Below, in pieces: positions 16,985-25,585 of a stretch of 64,000 nt of DNA. The DNA is from Aquibacillus saliphilus (GTDB lineage: Bacteria; Bacillota; Bacilli; Bacillales; Amphibacillaceae), in the NCBI RefSeq assembly GCF_020404745.1, contig NZ_JAIZAP010000001.1:1-64000 (forward strand). The letters run 5' to 3'. The position numbers were made by a program, and so were the translations under genes. Every line of letters starts with the position of its first letter. Position 1 is the first letter of the stretch. The notes beneath the pieces were generated by a model. The model was not told where the DNA came from. It saw only the letters and a program-made list of their open reading frames with translations, and did not search any database.

Positions 16985-17015
16985 CAAAATGAATTGGTTA
17001 GTCACAACGCATTCA
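16985..17015 (-). promoter_or_regulatory. Possible sigma-G promoter of the spoVA2mob-like operon
   Basis: On the minus strand TGAATG (17010-17015) and CATTTTG (16985-16991) are 18 bases apart. They resemble the forespore sigma-G pattern (GHATR, 17-18, CATNHTA) with one mismatch in the -10. The site is about 32 bases upstream of the first start codon. Confidence 0.4.
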
Positions 17016-17290
17016 AGGGTATATATTTATATTGCAACTCTTAAATGTTATTTATTCGTGTTTTACTTTTTTTAGGAATACGAATTAAAGACATTACATT
17101 TAAGTAGTAATAAGTATTTATGTAGTAAAATACGGATGACTTGAGCAACAAAAAGGGTAGTCTAGAGATCGTCAAACTTAGTTATAACTGTAAATAATAG
17201 TATAAAATTTCCAAATTTAGTGAAACCTTTTGCCGTACCTATTCGTCTATATTATATATAGATACATAATAGCGTGAGGAGGGGATAAAA

Positions 17291-17734
17291 ATGAAAAAAA
17301 TTATTATTCTAATATTACTTATAGTATTGACAATCTCCGGAACAATTTACTGGTTAAATGAGACATCAAGCGCTAAATTGATTGAAACTTATAAAATTAG
17401 AGAGCAAAAGGATGACTTCATTGTACATATAAGAGTTGAAAGAAATGGGGACGGTTTTCAAATACTTCGATCCCTCCAATATATAGGTAGCGAAACAATT
17501 ACTATCGATCATCGAACCCCGTTAACTTCAGTATCGATTAATCAAGAGAACCATGACTTTACGGGTAGTCACGTGACTAAAACACTTGAACCGAATTACA
17601 TATATCATCCTCAAGAACCGGAAAGCTATTCTCCTCTTGAGAAAGGTAGTTATAATTTGTATATTCACAGTCAATTTTTTGTAGATGGTGAACCATTCAA
17701 TGTTTATAGTGAACAAGAGATAGTGTTTCATTAA
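17291..17734 (+). CDS. Membrane-anchored extracellular protein of unknown function
   Basis: The 147-residue protein has an N-terminal signal anchor (KKIIILILLIVLTISGTIYWL) and an extracellular beta-rich domain with no Cys. It resembles small secreted proteins with Ig-like or protease-inhibitor-like folds (final block FFVDGEPFNVYSEQEIVF) but is not recognised. ATG at 17291 follows GTGAGGAGGGG. It is a single gene convergent with the lipoprotein at 17813 and shares a bidirectional terminator with it. Confidence 0.75.
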   Translation: MKKIIILILLIVLTISGTIYWLNETSSAKLIETYKIREQKDDFIVHIRVERNGDGFQILRSLQYIGSETITIDHRTPLTSVSINQENHDFTGSHVTKTLEPNYIYHPQEPESYSPLEKGSYNLYIHSQFFVDGEPFNVYSEQEIVFH

Positions 17735-17779
17735 AACAAAAAAGTAAGCTTCTCATCATGAGAAACTTACTTTTTTGTT
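17735..17779. terminator. Bidirectional terminator
   Basis: AACAAAAAAGTAAG-TTCTCAT pairs with ATGAGAA-CTTACTTTTTTGTT. It sits between the convergent genes at 17291 and 17813. Confidence 0.88.
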
Positions 17780-17812
17780 ATTTAACTTTACATAGAGTTC
17801 TGTTGTTTATTT

Positions 17813-18559
17813 TTACATACCTTCAATGAATAACTTTTGATTTTTAGTAGTTTTATCTATGCTCTCATACCATTTAATTAAATTTTCTTCGGTTGGTGTT
17901 TTTAATCGCGGGGTGGAAATTGTTATCGAATGATCTTGATTCCAATTAGCATCCATAATCGGAACTTTATAGTTGTTGGCGAATTTTTCTTGTGAATTCG
18001 TTGAAACCGATAGAGTTTCCCAACTATCTAAATCAATAACAAGTAAGTTATCTTTTTGTAGTATTAGATTGCCTTCCTCATTTATTCTTCTGAATACCAT
18101 TAATAACTTATTGTTATCATCAGAAATAGCAAATTTAAGAATTTTTGATAAATCGGCCAATAAGAATGAACGTCCTTCATCCTTTTGATCTAATAGTAGA
18201 TAAGAGCAATTATCATTGTAGCAAGAGAATTGAAGTAAATATAGAGTGTCATACTCAGGTAACTTTACGGGTGTTAGTATCATTTTATCGATTTGTTCTT
18301 GCCTGTTACTTGCGCCTGTTAAATATTCGTTTAAAATTTCTATCCCATCCAAATTTATCGTAACTTGCTCGTTTGGTAAGTTGAATTCCAACACCATTTG
18401 TACTTTTTCTTCATTATTCTCCTTAATTTCGTTTTCTACTAATTCGGGTTTAGGATTAGCTTCCTCAGATACCACATCCTTTTTTGTAATAGCAGGTGAA
18501 ACATCAGAACTACATGCGAAGAGGAAAAAAAACAATAAGAAAAATGAACTAGTTTTCAT
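17813..18559 (-). CDS. Lipoprotein of unknown function
   Basis: The 248-residue protein starts MKTSSFFLLFFFLFACSSD: a short signal peptide with a lipobox-like LFAC. A Glu/Lys/Pro-rich linker (about 22-55) leads to a mature domain with repeated hydrophobic-beta stretches (LYLLQFSCYNDNCSYLLLDQ; FAISDDNNKLLMVFRR). These give a beta-propeller-like impression, but the family is not recognised. I chose ATG at 18557-18559 because AGGGGTG precedes it and it gives a proper signal peptide; the longer frame from 18616 would add hydrophobic residues before a charged break. Confidence 0.72.
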   Translation of the reverse strand: MKTSSFFLLFFFLFACSSDVSPAITKKDVVSEEANPKPELVENEIKENNEEKVQMVLEFNLPNEQVTINLDGIEILNEYLTGASNRQEQIDKMILTPVKLPEYDTLYLLQFSCYNDNCSYLLLDQKDEGRSFLLADLSKILKFAISDDNNKLLMVFRRINEEGNLILQKDNLLVIDLDSWETLSVSTNSQEKFANNYKVPIMDANWNQDHSITISTPRLKTPTEENLIKWYESIDKTTKNQKLFIEGM

Positions 18560-18677
18560 TTTAACACCCCTGATAAAAGATATAATTATTATACAGGACT
18601 TTAAAAAATAAGTCATTTGTTCCCGTTATGTTAGTGAAAAATACTAACATCTTGTTAAAAAGAATTATCTGCAACTC

Positions 18678-18860
18678 TTATATTTTATCACCGCGATCTG
18701 TTTCGTGATGCTCTCCATTTTTTATGTAATCATTATCAATCTGGGCTTTTTCTTCTATTGTAAAATCACCATCATTAAACTTATTTTCACCTTTTCTCTC
18801 AAGGATTACAGCAATAGTAATAATAACGAAAATTAAAACAATGAATATCAACCAAATCAT
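18678..18860 (-). CDS. Small single-pass membrane protein
   Basis: The 60-residue protein has one N-terminal membrane helix (WLIFIVLIFVIITIAVIL) and a hydrophilic acidic tail. AAGGAGTG lies upstream of ATG 18860. Family unknown; small peptides of this type are common in Bacillaceae. Confidence 0.65.
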   Translation of the reverse strand: MIWLIFIVLIFVIITIAVILERKGENKFNDGDFTIEEKAQIDNDYIKNGEHHETDRGDKI

Positions 18861-19079
18861 TTTAGTAACACTCCTTTTAATTAGAATTCTTATCTACTAT
18901 TCACTAATATGTTAAATCGTATGATGGTAATTGATTTGTAATAGTAAAAATAAACAAGTATTAATGATAAAAACTTAATTATTTCTGTTAGAATAGAAGT
19001 AGAAATAGAAATATGAATAATCATTCAAATTACTGTTGGAAGTAGAAATTAACGTTATACAATTATGGAGGCATGCTTA

Positions 19080-19490
19080 ATGAAAACATTCAAACTTATT
19101 TCACTTGATGTGTTAGAAGATATTAAAAGTGATATAGTGTCCCACAATATCCCCCTTTTAGATGGCTTGATTATTGATCGAGAGGATGAAAAGAGTCAAT
19201 GGGTATTGGAGTGTTTACTTGATCAATCCTATTCTAAGTACTTTTCCAACATAAAAAAGAAAAATGATGCCATCATGTTGCAAGCTAAGATCACAAAGGA
19301 GACTAATAAACCTGCAACGTTTATGTCATCTATTATTGAGATTAACGATATAAAAGATCATGTTAGTATCCTGTTCTTAGGTAAAATAATTGACCTTAAA
19401 AAAGGCCAAATCGAACAAACACTTAAGGCTCTAATTGAAGAAGGTTATCAGGGCGATCAATTATTGAATGAATTTAAAGATAGAGTGTAG
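19080..19490 (+). CDS. YwpF-like protein
   Basis: The 136-residue protein starts MKTFKLISLDVLEDIKSDIV and matches the length and N-terminal pattern of B. subtilis YwpF, a protein of unknown function. It is soluble and mixed alpha/beta (PLLDGLIIDREDEKSQWVLE). GGAGG lies nine bases before ATG 19080; an ATG further upstream (19065) overlaps this ribosome site. It lies just ahead of an alpha/beta hydrolase gene but with a 60-base gap. Assignment rests on my memory of the family. Confidence 0.6.
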   Translation: MKTFKLISLDVLEDIKSDIVSHNIPLLDGLIIDREDEKSQWVLECLLDQSYSKYFSNIKKKNDAIMLQAKITKETNKPATFMSSIIEINDIKDHVSILFLGKIIDLKKGQIEQTLKALIEEGYQGDQLLNEFKDRV

Positions 19491-19550
19491 TTAAATTCTT
19501 AACTAGTTTTTGTAACTTCCAATGCGATGAAATAAGGAAGGGAAGATTCT

Positions 19551-20279
19551 ATGAAAGAACGACATGTACAGAACAACGGTGTTAATATATATTATTTGTA
19601 TCATGGTGATTTTAATTCCCATCATGTCCCGATAATTATTATTCCTGGTCTTGAAGCTGCTGAGAACTATATTAAATTTATGGAAAATTTGTATCCTCGT
19701 CCATCTATAACTATATCCTTACGAGGAAGAGGAAAGAGTAATACCCCAAAAGAGGGGTACACACTATATGACCATATACAAGACATTGAGACAGTAATAG
19801 CTAACCTGAATATAAATCGTTATATTATTTATGGTCATTCTTACGGCGTAAGCTATTTGATGGGGTATGCGTTAAGTAATTCAGACCAAATAGCCGGAAT
19901 CATTGTTGGTGACTTTCCGGCTGTACATCGTGAACTTCCGGTAAAATGGTTGAATCAATTCAAACGAACGACAGTAAGTATTAATCGGGCAAAACAAAAT
20001 AAATCTTTTTATAATTTTGTTAGCGCTTTCCAAAAGGACTCACACGAAGTAGTTTTTTGGGAAGCATTAAAAAGTTTTCATTTTCCTGTATTAGTTGTAA
20101 TTGAAGACGGATTAACGAAACAGGACATTAGAAAATACGAATGGTATTTACCAAATTGCCAATCTTTAATTATTAAAGATGATAGCAATAAAATGTTAAA
20201 TGATAAACAGGAATTTGTTATTAGTGTTCAAGCTTTTTGTTCAAATTTGGATAGTGTTCTTGATGATAAAGAGGGATAA
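19551..20279 (+). CDS. Alpha/beta hydrolase-fold protein lacking a canonical catalytic His
   Basis: The 242-residue protein has the alpha/beta hydrolase fold: IIPGLEAAENY oxyanion region, SLRGRGKSNTPKEGYTLYDH, and the nucleophile elbow GHSYG with Ser at about residue 97. The C-terminal block normally written GxGHxxHxE reads IIKDDSNKMLNDKQEFV here, so no His stands where the catalytic base belongs. The acid-bearing strand (VLVVIEDGLTKQD) is present. It may be a non-enzymatic member, use a different His, or have weak activity. ATG at 19551 follows GGAAGGGAAG. It ends in a terminator. Confidence 0.8.
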   Translation: MKERHVQNNGVNIYYLYHGDFNSHHVPIIIIPGLEAAENYIKFMENLYPRPSITISLRGRGKSNTPKEGYTLYDHIQDIETVIANLNINRYIIYGHSYGVSYLMGYALSNSDQIAGIIVGDFPAVHRELPVKWLNQFKRTTVSINRAKQNKSFYNFVSAFQKDSHEVVFWEALKSFHFPVLVVIEDGLTKQDIRKYEWYLPNCQSLIIKDDSNKMLNDKQEFVISVQAFCSNLDSVLDDKEG

Positions 20280-20288
20280 ACAAGTAAG

Positions 20289-20327
20289 AAGCAAACCCTC
20301 AAAAAACGTTATGAGGGTTTGCTTTTA
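20289..20327 (+). terminator. Terminator after the hydrolase gene
   Basis: AGCAAACCCTCA pairs with TGAGGGTTTGCT, followed by a T tract. Confidence 0.88.
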
Positions 20328-20349
20328 TAGGCCTTTAGGAGTACCAAGA

Positions 20350-20538
20350 TTAGGCATAAAATGCTGCGCCAACAATGATGAGTAAGATGAAAAGTACTAC
20401 GATTAAGGCGAAGGAATTGCCGCCACCATAACCTGTTCCAGCGCCGCAATATCCAGCGCCATATCCTTCAGCACCATAAGCTCCAGCACCATATCCAGCA
20501 GGTGCTCCATAAGGGGATCCGTATCCTAAGTGTGACAT
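20350..20538 (-). CDS. YjcZ-family small sporulation peptide
   Basis: The 62-residue peptide has a Gly/Tyr/Ala-rich N-terminal half with GYGA/GAYGA repeats, followed by the YjcZ-type C-terminus ([22 protein letters not shown]), one membrane helix. Such peptides are abundant in sporulating Bacillaceae; some are coat-associated. I chose ATG 20536-20538 ([11 protein letters not shown]) as AGGAGGTG is nine bases upstream; two upstream in-frame starts lie inside or too near that site. Confidence 0.85.
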   Translation of the reverse strand: MSHLGYGSPYGAPAGYGAGAYGAEGYGAGYCGAGTGYGGGNSFALIVVLFILLIIVGAAFYA

Positions 20539-20793
20539 ATACATACTCACCTCCTGAGTAAACTACATTAATACTATATGGCTCAAGTGATATTTGTGTA
20601 TAGACGTTTACCTAGTTTATAGAAATCGATAGAAAAATAGGCATAGCGAGTATGGAGATTTTAAAATAAAATCTTACCTTAAGATAAATATTATGTAATT
20701 TTTTGGAAAAAGACTGTTTTTAATTTTTCATCTCATGTAAAATAGCAGTATAGGACTAAAGTAGCTTTTTAGGCAACTAAAGGAGTGGTGAGC

Positions 20794-22491
20794 ATGAATT
20801 TAAAAATCCACCATATGCATGAAAATCAAATAGAATGGATTAAGCAGTTTGCCGGATTAATGACAGATTGCATTTTTCTTATGAAAGTATCTAAAGATCA
20901 AAACACCTCAACGTTCACCTACGAATTTATCAATGATGCAGGAATGGAGTTAGCTCGGTTAACACAAAAAAATATTGGAAAGACATTAATGGAATCTAAT
21001 TCGAAAAGTCAAGCAGAGTATTTGGAAGAAAAATATCAAGATGTCTTAAAAACAAATCAGCTTGTTAATTACTCAGATAGTGTTGTATTGTCAAATGGAC
21101 ATTTTAAAGCTAAAAGCAGATTAATTCCTGTTCGAAATGATCAAAATGAAATAACTCATATATTATCAATCACGATTAACTTAACACATTTAGCATTACA
21201 ATCGAATGATATCAAATATCTAAATAGACTATTCGCTTCTTTTGTTGAAAATGCAGAAGAAGGATTAGCTTTAGTTGATTTAAATGGAACATTTTTAATG
21301 GCAAATGAGTCATTTTATAAGTTGTTTAAGTATAAAAAAAGTGAAATTATCGATTACTCGTATCAGGAGTTTCAACCACAAATAAATATTAAAGAATACA
21401 TAGATAACTTATCTAAAGGAAAAAGAGTTCTAAAAGAAGAAACTACATATCTAGATAAGTTTGGTCATTTAATTAACGTTACAGTAACATTTAACCCTAT
21501 CGCTGACGAGTCTGGAAACTATGTCGCATTTGCGGGTATTTTTGAGAATATAACTGATAAATTAAAAACAAAACATGAACTCTCAGTTGCTCAAGAACGG
21601 TATCAGTTAATTGCTGAGTCAATGCAAGACTTAATAGAAATACTCGATATAGATGGACATATACGCTACGCTTCACCATCCCACGAATATATTTTGGGAT
21701 ATAGCTCTGATGAATTTATTAATAAGAGCAAATTTAACTTTATTCATAAAGATGACGTAGAGGAAATTAAGCATCAGTATAAAAAACTTCAAATTGAAAA
21801 GACAAGCTTACGTTTAGAGTTCCGAATGGTCAAGAAAACGAATAATATTATATGGGTGGAAGATAATATAGAGCCAATTATAGGTGGTGAAGGGGAAATT
21901 ACGAGGGTAGTTGCATCAAGCCGTGATATAACGAAACGAAAGCTTGCGGAAGAGAAATTGAAACAACTTGCTTATACGGATTTTTTGACGTCACTTCCAA
22001 ACAGAAGAATATTTGAAGAGGTTTCCCAAAAAGCAATGGACGAAGTAGATCGACAAGCACTAAATAGGATGGCAATTTTATATCTTGACGGAGATAAATT
22101 TAAAAAGGTAAATGATAAATACGGACATGATGTTGGGGATCAATTTTTAATAGCTGTTGCTGACCGTTTGAGAGAGATAGTAGGAGAGAAGGAGATTATT
22201 TCCAGAATAGGTGGAGATGAATTTGCTGTCTTGCTACCACAAATCACAGATGATCAAGAAATAGAGTTCATGGCAAATAGAATATTACAGAAGATGAAAG
22301 AAAAATTCTTTGTAGGAAAAGATTCCTTTCATTTGTCATTTAGTATAGGGAGTAGTATTTATCCAGATGATGGTGATGAAGTTCAAGCGATTATGAAAAA
22401 TGCTGACAAAGCTCTTTATGAAGCAAAATGTCTGGGAAGAAATAGGTATGTACGATATAAAAATGAAAAAATAGTAGACGCACAACCCTAA
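20794..22491 (+). CDS. PAS-domain diguanylate cyclase (GGDEF)
   Basis: The 565-residue soluble signalling protein contains three PAS-type sensor segments (about 15-135, 145-260 and 268-390) and a C-terminal GGDEF domain (about 400-560) with an intact active site RIGGDEFAVLLP. It should make cyclic di-GMP from GTP in response to a cytosolic ligand or redox cue. The product-inhibition RxxD site just before GGDEF is not visible (EIVGEKEIIS instead), so feedback inhibition may be absent. No EAL domain is present. ATG at 20794 follows AAAGGAG; the GTG at 20785 overlaps it. The terminator hairpin begins inside the last codons. Confidence 0.93.
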   Translation: MNLKIHHMHENQIEWIKQFAGLMTDCIFLMKVSKDQNTSTFTYEFINDAGMELARLTQKNIGKTLMESNSKSQAEYLEEKYQDVLKTNQLVNYSDSVVLSNGHFKAKSRLIPVRNDQNEITHILSITINLTHLALQSNDIKYLNRLFASFVENAEEGLALVDLNGTFLMANESFYKLFKYKKSEIIDYSYQEFQPQINIKEYIDNLSKGKRVLKEETTYLDKFGHLINVTVTFNPIADESGNYVAFAGIFENITDKLKTKHELSVAQERYQLIAESMQDLIEILDIDGHIRYASPSHEYILGYSSDEFINKSKFNFIHKDDVEEIKHQYKKLQIEKTSLRLEFRMVKKTNNIIWVEDNIEPIIGGEGEITRVVASSRDITKRKLAEEKLKQLAYTDFLTSLPNRRIFEEVSQKAMDEVDRQALNRMAILYLDGDKFKKVNDKYGHDVGDQFLIAVADRLREIVGEKEIISRIGGDEFAVLLPQITDDQEIEFMANRILQKMKEKFFVGKDSFHLSFSIGSSIYPDDGDEVQAIMKNADKALYEAKCLGRNRYVRYKNEKIVDAQP

Positions 22492-22506
22492 AGGGTGTGC
22501 GTCTTT
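22477..22506 (+). terminator. Terminator overlapping the 3' end of the GGDEF gene
   Basis: GACGCACAACCCT pairs with AGGGTGTGCGTC; the left arm includes the final codons and the stop codon. Confidence 0.85.
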
Positions 22507-22515
22507 ATTAATAAT

Positions 22516-22580
22516 CAGGAAATTATAAAATGGACTGCTGAAGAAAATTAATTCCTAGTATAGCGATGCCAGCTCAAGCG
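22516..22580 (+). repeat. Interspersed repeat copy E (5' module)
   Basis: AGGAAATTATAAAATGGACTGC and its inverted partner AATTAATTCCTAG are retained, followed by a decayed GCCAGCTCAAGCG. It starts about 25 bases after the GGDEF stop codon. Confidence 0.65.
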
Positions 22581-22686
22581 AAATAACTCATAGATGAATT
22601 TACTTCGAAGTGGTTTTGCGATATTGTGCACTTCCTGTCTTAATACACTTTTGGTCTGTTGATTATTTTATCTTTAATTGCTTATT

Positions 22687-23841
22687 TTACTCCGAGGTGG
22701 ATATGGCTGATTGCTCACTACCAATAATTTTTAGTTGACCGTTTTCATAACCTATTTGAAAAGAATACTGATGTTGTTCGTTTTTTACTTTTTGATTCGA
22801 GTTTCTAACCACTTTTTCTGCAATTAGATTTACTTTAATTTGATTAGTTTCTTCAATAAAGGAACTTTCCATTTCGATTATTTGTGTTTCTACCACATGA
22901 ATATAGTTTTCTCGAAACGTTTGGTAGGAAGTCTTTGTTTGCCATTCACTACCTAAGAGTGCATAAGCATTGATATAGTCTCGTATTGATAAGCTTTCGA
23001 AAAAATATCCAATAATATATTCTGCATCTTCAACAAGTTGATCCGGATTAACCTGTTGAGCTTCTTCTGATAAACTATTGTAATCTAATTCTCGTTGTTC
23101 GGCTGCATCAGACCACTTTGTTACATCTTCCAACACGGCGGAAATAGGAATGCTAAAACCAATACCACCTTCTTCAATACCAGCAGAATTAATTGCAATT
23201 ACTTTACCTGTTGAACGATCAATAAGGGGACCACCACTGTTTCCATTCGTAATATGTGCTGAAATTTGATAAACATTTTCATAATCAAACTCATCAATTG
23301 TGAACGATCTGTTTGTGCCAGAAATAATACCTAAGGTAACAGAGTTTTGAAATCCCAACGGGCTACCGACAGCAATTATTTCATCACCTATTTCGGCACG
23401 AAAGTTCGTGTCTATTACTGCAGGATTCTGATTAGCTAGTTGAGGAACTCGGATGACAGCAATGTCCTTATTATCACCAATTCCTACTAGTGCGGCTGTA
23501 AATATTTGCGCATCTGCAGTTTTCACATAAATTGAATTAGATTCTTTAACTACATGAGCGTTTGTAACAATATCTCCTTTATTATTAAAGACAAAGCCAG
23601 AACCGATTTTTTCACTGCTATTAGTAATCGCTTCAATTTGAACGACGTTTTTTTGAGATTCATGAATAATAGTTTTTAAATCCGTAGAAGTTTCTTCATT
23701 AGTAACTTGGTTGGCCAATGTGTTTTTTACTTCAAGTGGCTCACTTTGCCATTGATTATTTATAAATAAAATCGATACAACCCCAATTAATACTAGAAAA
23801 ACTGTTAATAGTATCGGGAGGTAACTCTTTTTCTTATTCAT
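22687..23841 (-). CDS. Membrane-anchored trypsin-like serine protease (HtrA-like, no PDZ)
   Basis: The 384-residue protein has a single N-terminal membrane anchor (LPILLTVFLVLIGVVSILFI) and an extracytoplasmic chymotrypsin-fold protease with a complete triad: His in NAHVV, Asp in NKDIAVIRV, Ser in GNSGGPLI. Unlike HtrA it has no PDZ domain; residues about 250-384 form a separate domain (YIIGYFFESLSIRDYINAYALL...) of NTF2-like appearance ending in IGYENGQLKIIG. GGAGTGAG precedes ATG 23841. It lies 21 bases after the zinc-ribbon gene and probably forms an operon with it. Target proteins are unknown. Confidence 0.88.
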   Translation of the reverse strand: MNKKKSYLPILLTVFLVLIGVVSILFINNQWQSEPLEVKNTLANQVTNEETSTDLKTIIHESQKNVVQIEAITNSSEKIGSGFVFNNKGDIVTNAHVVKESNSIYVKTADAQIFTAALVGIGDNKDIAVIRVPQLANQNPAVIDTNFRAEIGDEIIAVGSPLGFQNSVTLGIISGTNRSFTIDEFDYENVYQISAHITNGNSGGPLIDRSTGKVIAINSAGIEEGGIGFSIPISAVLEDVTKWSDAAEQRELDYNSLSEEAQQVNPDQLVEDAEYIIGYFFESLSIRDYINAYALLGSEWQTKTSYQTFRENYIHVVETQIIEMESSFIEETNQIKVNLIAEKVVRNSNQKVKNEQHQYSFQIGYENGQLKIIGSEQSAISTSE

Positions 23842-23862
23842 CGTCTCACTCCGTTGTATTTA

Positions 23863-25023
23863 CTAATCTAGAAACCACTTAATTTTTTCAATCTTTACTT
23901 TTAGTTCGCTTGTTTCTTCCTCAATTTCATAATGGGTAAAATCGAACTTACCTTCTTCGTCTGGGTATAGTGTGTCTGGATAGACATATACTTCGTTTGA
24001 AAGTATCTCGTCATCGTCCTTATCTAACAAAACATACTCAACCGACAGCGAGTTAATAGGTACTGTTGCAACACTTTTTAGTTTTCCTGAAACAACTAAA
24101 TCATCTTGGTCATCTTCTACAACCTGAATATCAATAATTTCTACGGCATCGTTTTTATTAATTTCGTGTTCTTCTTCTGCGGCATTCATTGCCTGTTCAA
24201 TTCTTTGTTCTTGAGCTGTTTCGAAAGCCGTTTTCTCTTTTTCAATCGTCGTTTTTAGACTAAGAAGTTTCTCCGATTCTGGTGCATATTTCAATCCATC
24301 ATCAACGATATCTCGCGCACTTGAAAATTGCTTATTATTTAATTGATCACTTGCGGTAGAGAAGATGTAGGATATAATTCGATTCTTAATATCTTCAGCG
24401 ATTATCTCTGATTCATCGTTTTTAATTGCTTCAGCTTCCCATAGAAGAGTTTTTAAATCATCTATGCTAAGGTCTTCATTCATTTTTGTGGATAGCTGAT
24501 TTAATTGAGTAGATTTTCGCTGCTCTACAATTTCATTAATGAGTGCATTAACCACCTCACCGTTATAGTTTTTTAGTTTATCTTCAGCACTAGCTATTAA
24601 TTCGAGTGATTTTTGAAAATCTTCATCAGAAGTGAGTTTTTCTGCTGTGTCTAATTCGGAAGTTACTTCAATGGCTATTTTGATAAATTTCTTATTTGTA
24701 GATGCTGCTGGAAAATTGCCTTTACGTTCCAACGCATCTTCAAAGGCAGATAAGGCTTTTACATAGTGACCATCCAAAGCTAAGTCTTCCCCTTGCCTGA
24801 AAAGTTCTTTAGATTCTTTTGAATTATTTTCTAAGTGCATATAATAGCTACCTATAGCGATTAAAATAATGATAATCGTTATGATTGGAAAATACCATAG
24901 TCGATGGTTTTGTTTTTCATTGGGAATTCGATCATTAATATCATTAGGAATTTTTTTTCCGCATTGCGTACAGAAAATCTCATCACTTTTAATTTTTCCG
25001 CCACAATAGGGACAGTGGGGCAT
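23863..25023 (-). CDS. Zinc-ribbon membrane protein with helical repeat region
   Basis: The 386-residue protein starts with a zinc ribbon (CPYCGGK...FCTQCGKK, two CxxC pairs ten residues apart), then one membrane helix (about 45-65, WYFPIITIIIILIAIGSYYM), an extracytoplasmic helical region with TPR-like pieces (ALDGHYVKALSAFEDALER), and a C-terminal beta domain (about 300-386, IDIQVVEDDQDDLVVSGKL). This layout recurs in Bacillaceae zinc-ribbon anchored proteins of unknown role. ATG at 25023 was chosen since GAAGGTG precedes it; a GTG nine bases earlier overlaps that site. It is co-transcribed with the downstream protease. Confidence 0.82.
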   Translation of the reverse strand: MPHCPYCGGKIKSDEIFCTQCGKKIPNDINDRIPNEKQNHRLWYFPIITIIIILIAIGSYYMHLENNSKESKELFRQGEDLALDGHYVKALSAFEDALERKGNFPAASTNKKFIKIAIEVTSELDTAEKLTSDEDFQKSLELIASAEDKLKNYNGEVVNALINEIVEQRKSTQLNQLSTKMNEDLSIDDLKTLLWEAEAIKNDESEIIAEDIKNRIISYIFSTASDQLNNKQFSSARDIVDDGLKYAPESEKLLSLKTTIEKEKTAFETAQEQRIEQAMNAAEEEHEINKNDAVEIIDIQVVEDDQDDLVVSGKLKSVATVPINSLSVEYVLLDKDDDEILSNEVYVYPDTLYPDEEGKFDFTHYEIEEETSELKVKIEKIKWFLD

Positions 25024-25475
25024 ATAGGTCACCTTCTTTCAGTTCAGTCTAGCAAGTTAGTATTATGTTTTTCTAGATTAGTTTTAAAAAAATAGATAAA
25101 GAGAAAAACAATTATTGAATTTACATTATAGAGGTTGTTTAAAAAGTCACCAAATGATATGCGTAGAAACTCTTCGTTTGCCACTCACATATTAAAAACA
25201 TACGTTCCTTTGCAAAAAAGCTAGGCCACCTCAACCGGCTTGCTTCTCAATTCGGCACCTTTTTGAATATGCATTTAGTTAACAATAGTTTATCATACTA
25301 CTATTCGTTGTAGTAATTATCTATGTTTTGTTAAAAAGTAGGAAAATACAAAAAAATTTGTTAAAATAACATATAGATACTTTTAGTACATAAAGTATAT
25401 TCTCTTGATTTTATTATAGTATAATTACTGAAGCTACTAAGAGGCATAGCTAAAAGCGATAAGGAGGTATATAAG
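25024..25475. other. Gap with a repeat-like block and an AT-rich leader
   Basis: About 450 bases lie between the zinc-ribbon gene and a small gene at 25476. Positions 25129-25275 hold a GC-richer block that looks like an interspersed element (listed separately). The rest is AT-rich, with a TATAAT box near 25419 that may drive the small gene. Confidence 0.4.
25129..25275. repeat. Possible interspersed element
   Basis: The block starts GAGGTTGTTTAAAAAGTCACC and ends GGCACCTTTTTGAATATGC, so its ends are loosely inverted (TNAAAAAG and CTTTTTNA). It is less AT-rich than its surroundings. Similar GTTGTTCAAAAAG-bounded blocks occur in other Bacillaceae intergenic regions as far as I recall. No second copy is in this window. 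Confidence 0.35.
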
Positions 25476-25556
25476 GTGAGTGAAGTAATATTTTTTATCG
25501 TTTCTTTAGTAATATTAGTGACACTAATGGGATTCAATATCTTTGATAGAGGATAA
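25476..25556 (+). CDS. 26-residue hydrophobic membrane peptide
   Basis: GTG at 25476 with a perfect AAGGAGG eight bases upstream opens a 26-codon frame: MSEVIFFIVSLVILVTLMGF, then NIFDRG. It is one membrane helix with a short polar tail, closed by a stop and an immediate terminator hairpin. The ribosome site, helix and terminator together argue for a real gene despite its size. The family is not recognised. Confidence 0.6.
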   Translation: MSEVIFFIVSLVILVTLMGFNIFDRG

Positions 25557-25585
25557 AATGGCAGTTTTACTGTCATTTTTTCTTT
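25555..25585 (+). terminator. Terminator after the 26-residue gene
   Basis: ATGGCAG pairs with CTGTCAT (one G-U pair), followed by six T and TCTTTT. Confidence 0.65.

Noticed and set aside
20350-20540. Short GC-rich repeats in the Gly/Tyr-rich coding region, CRISPR-like at first glance
   Set aside because: The repeats are 6 to 12 bases in frame and encode GYGA-type residues; there are no spacers.
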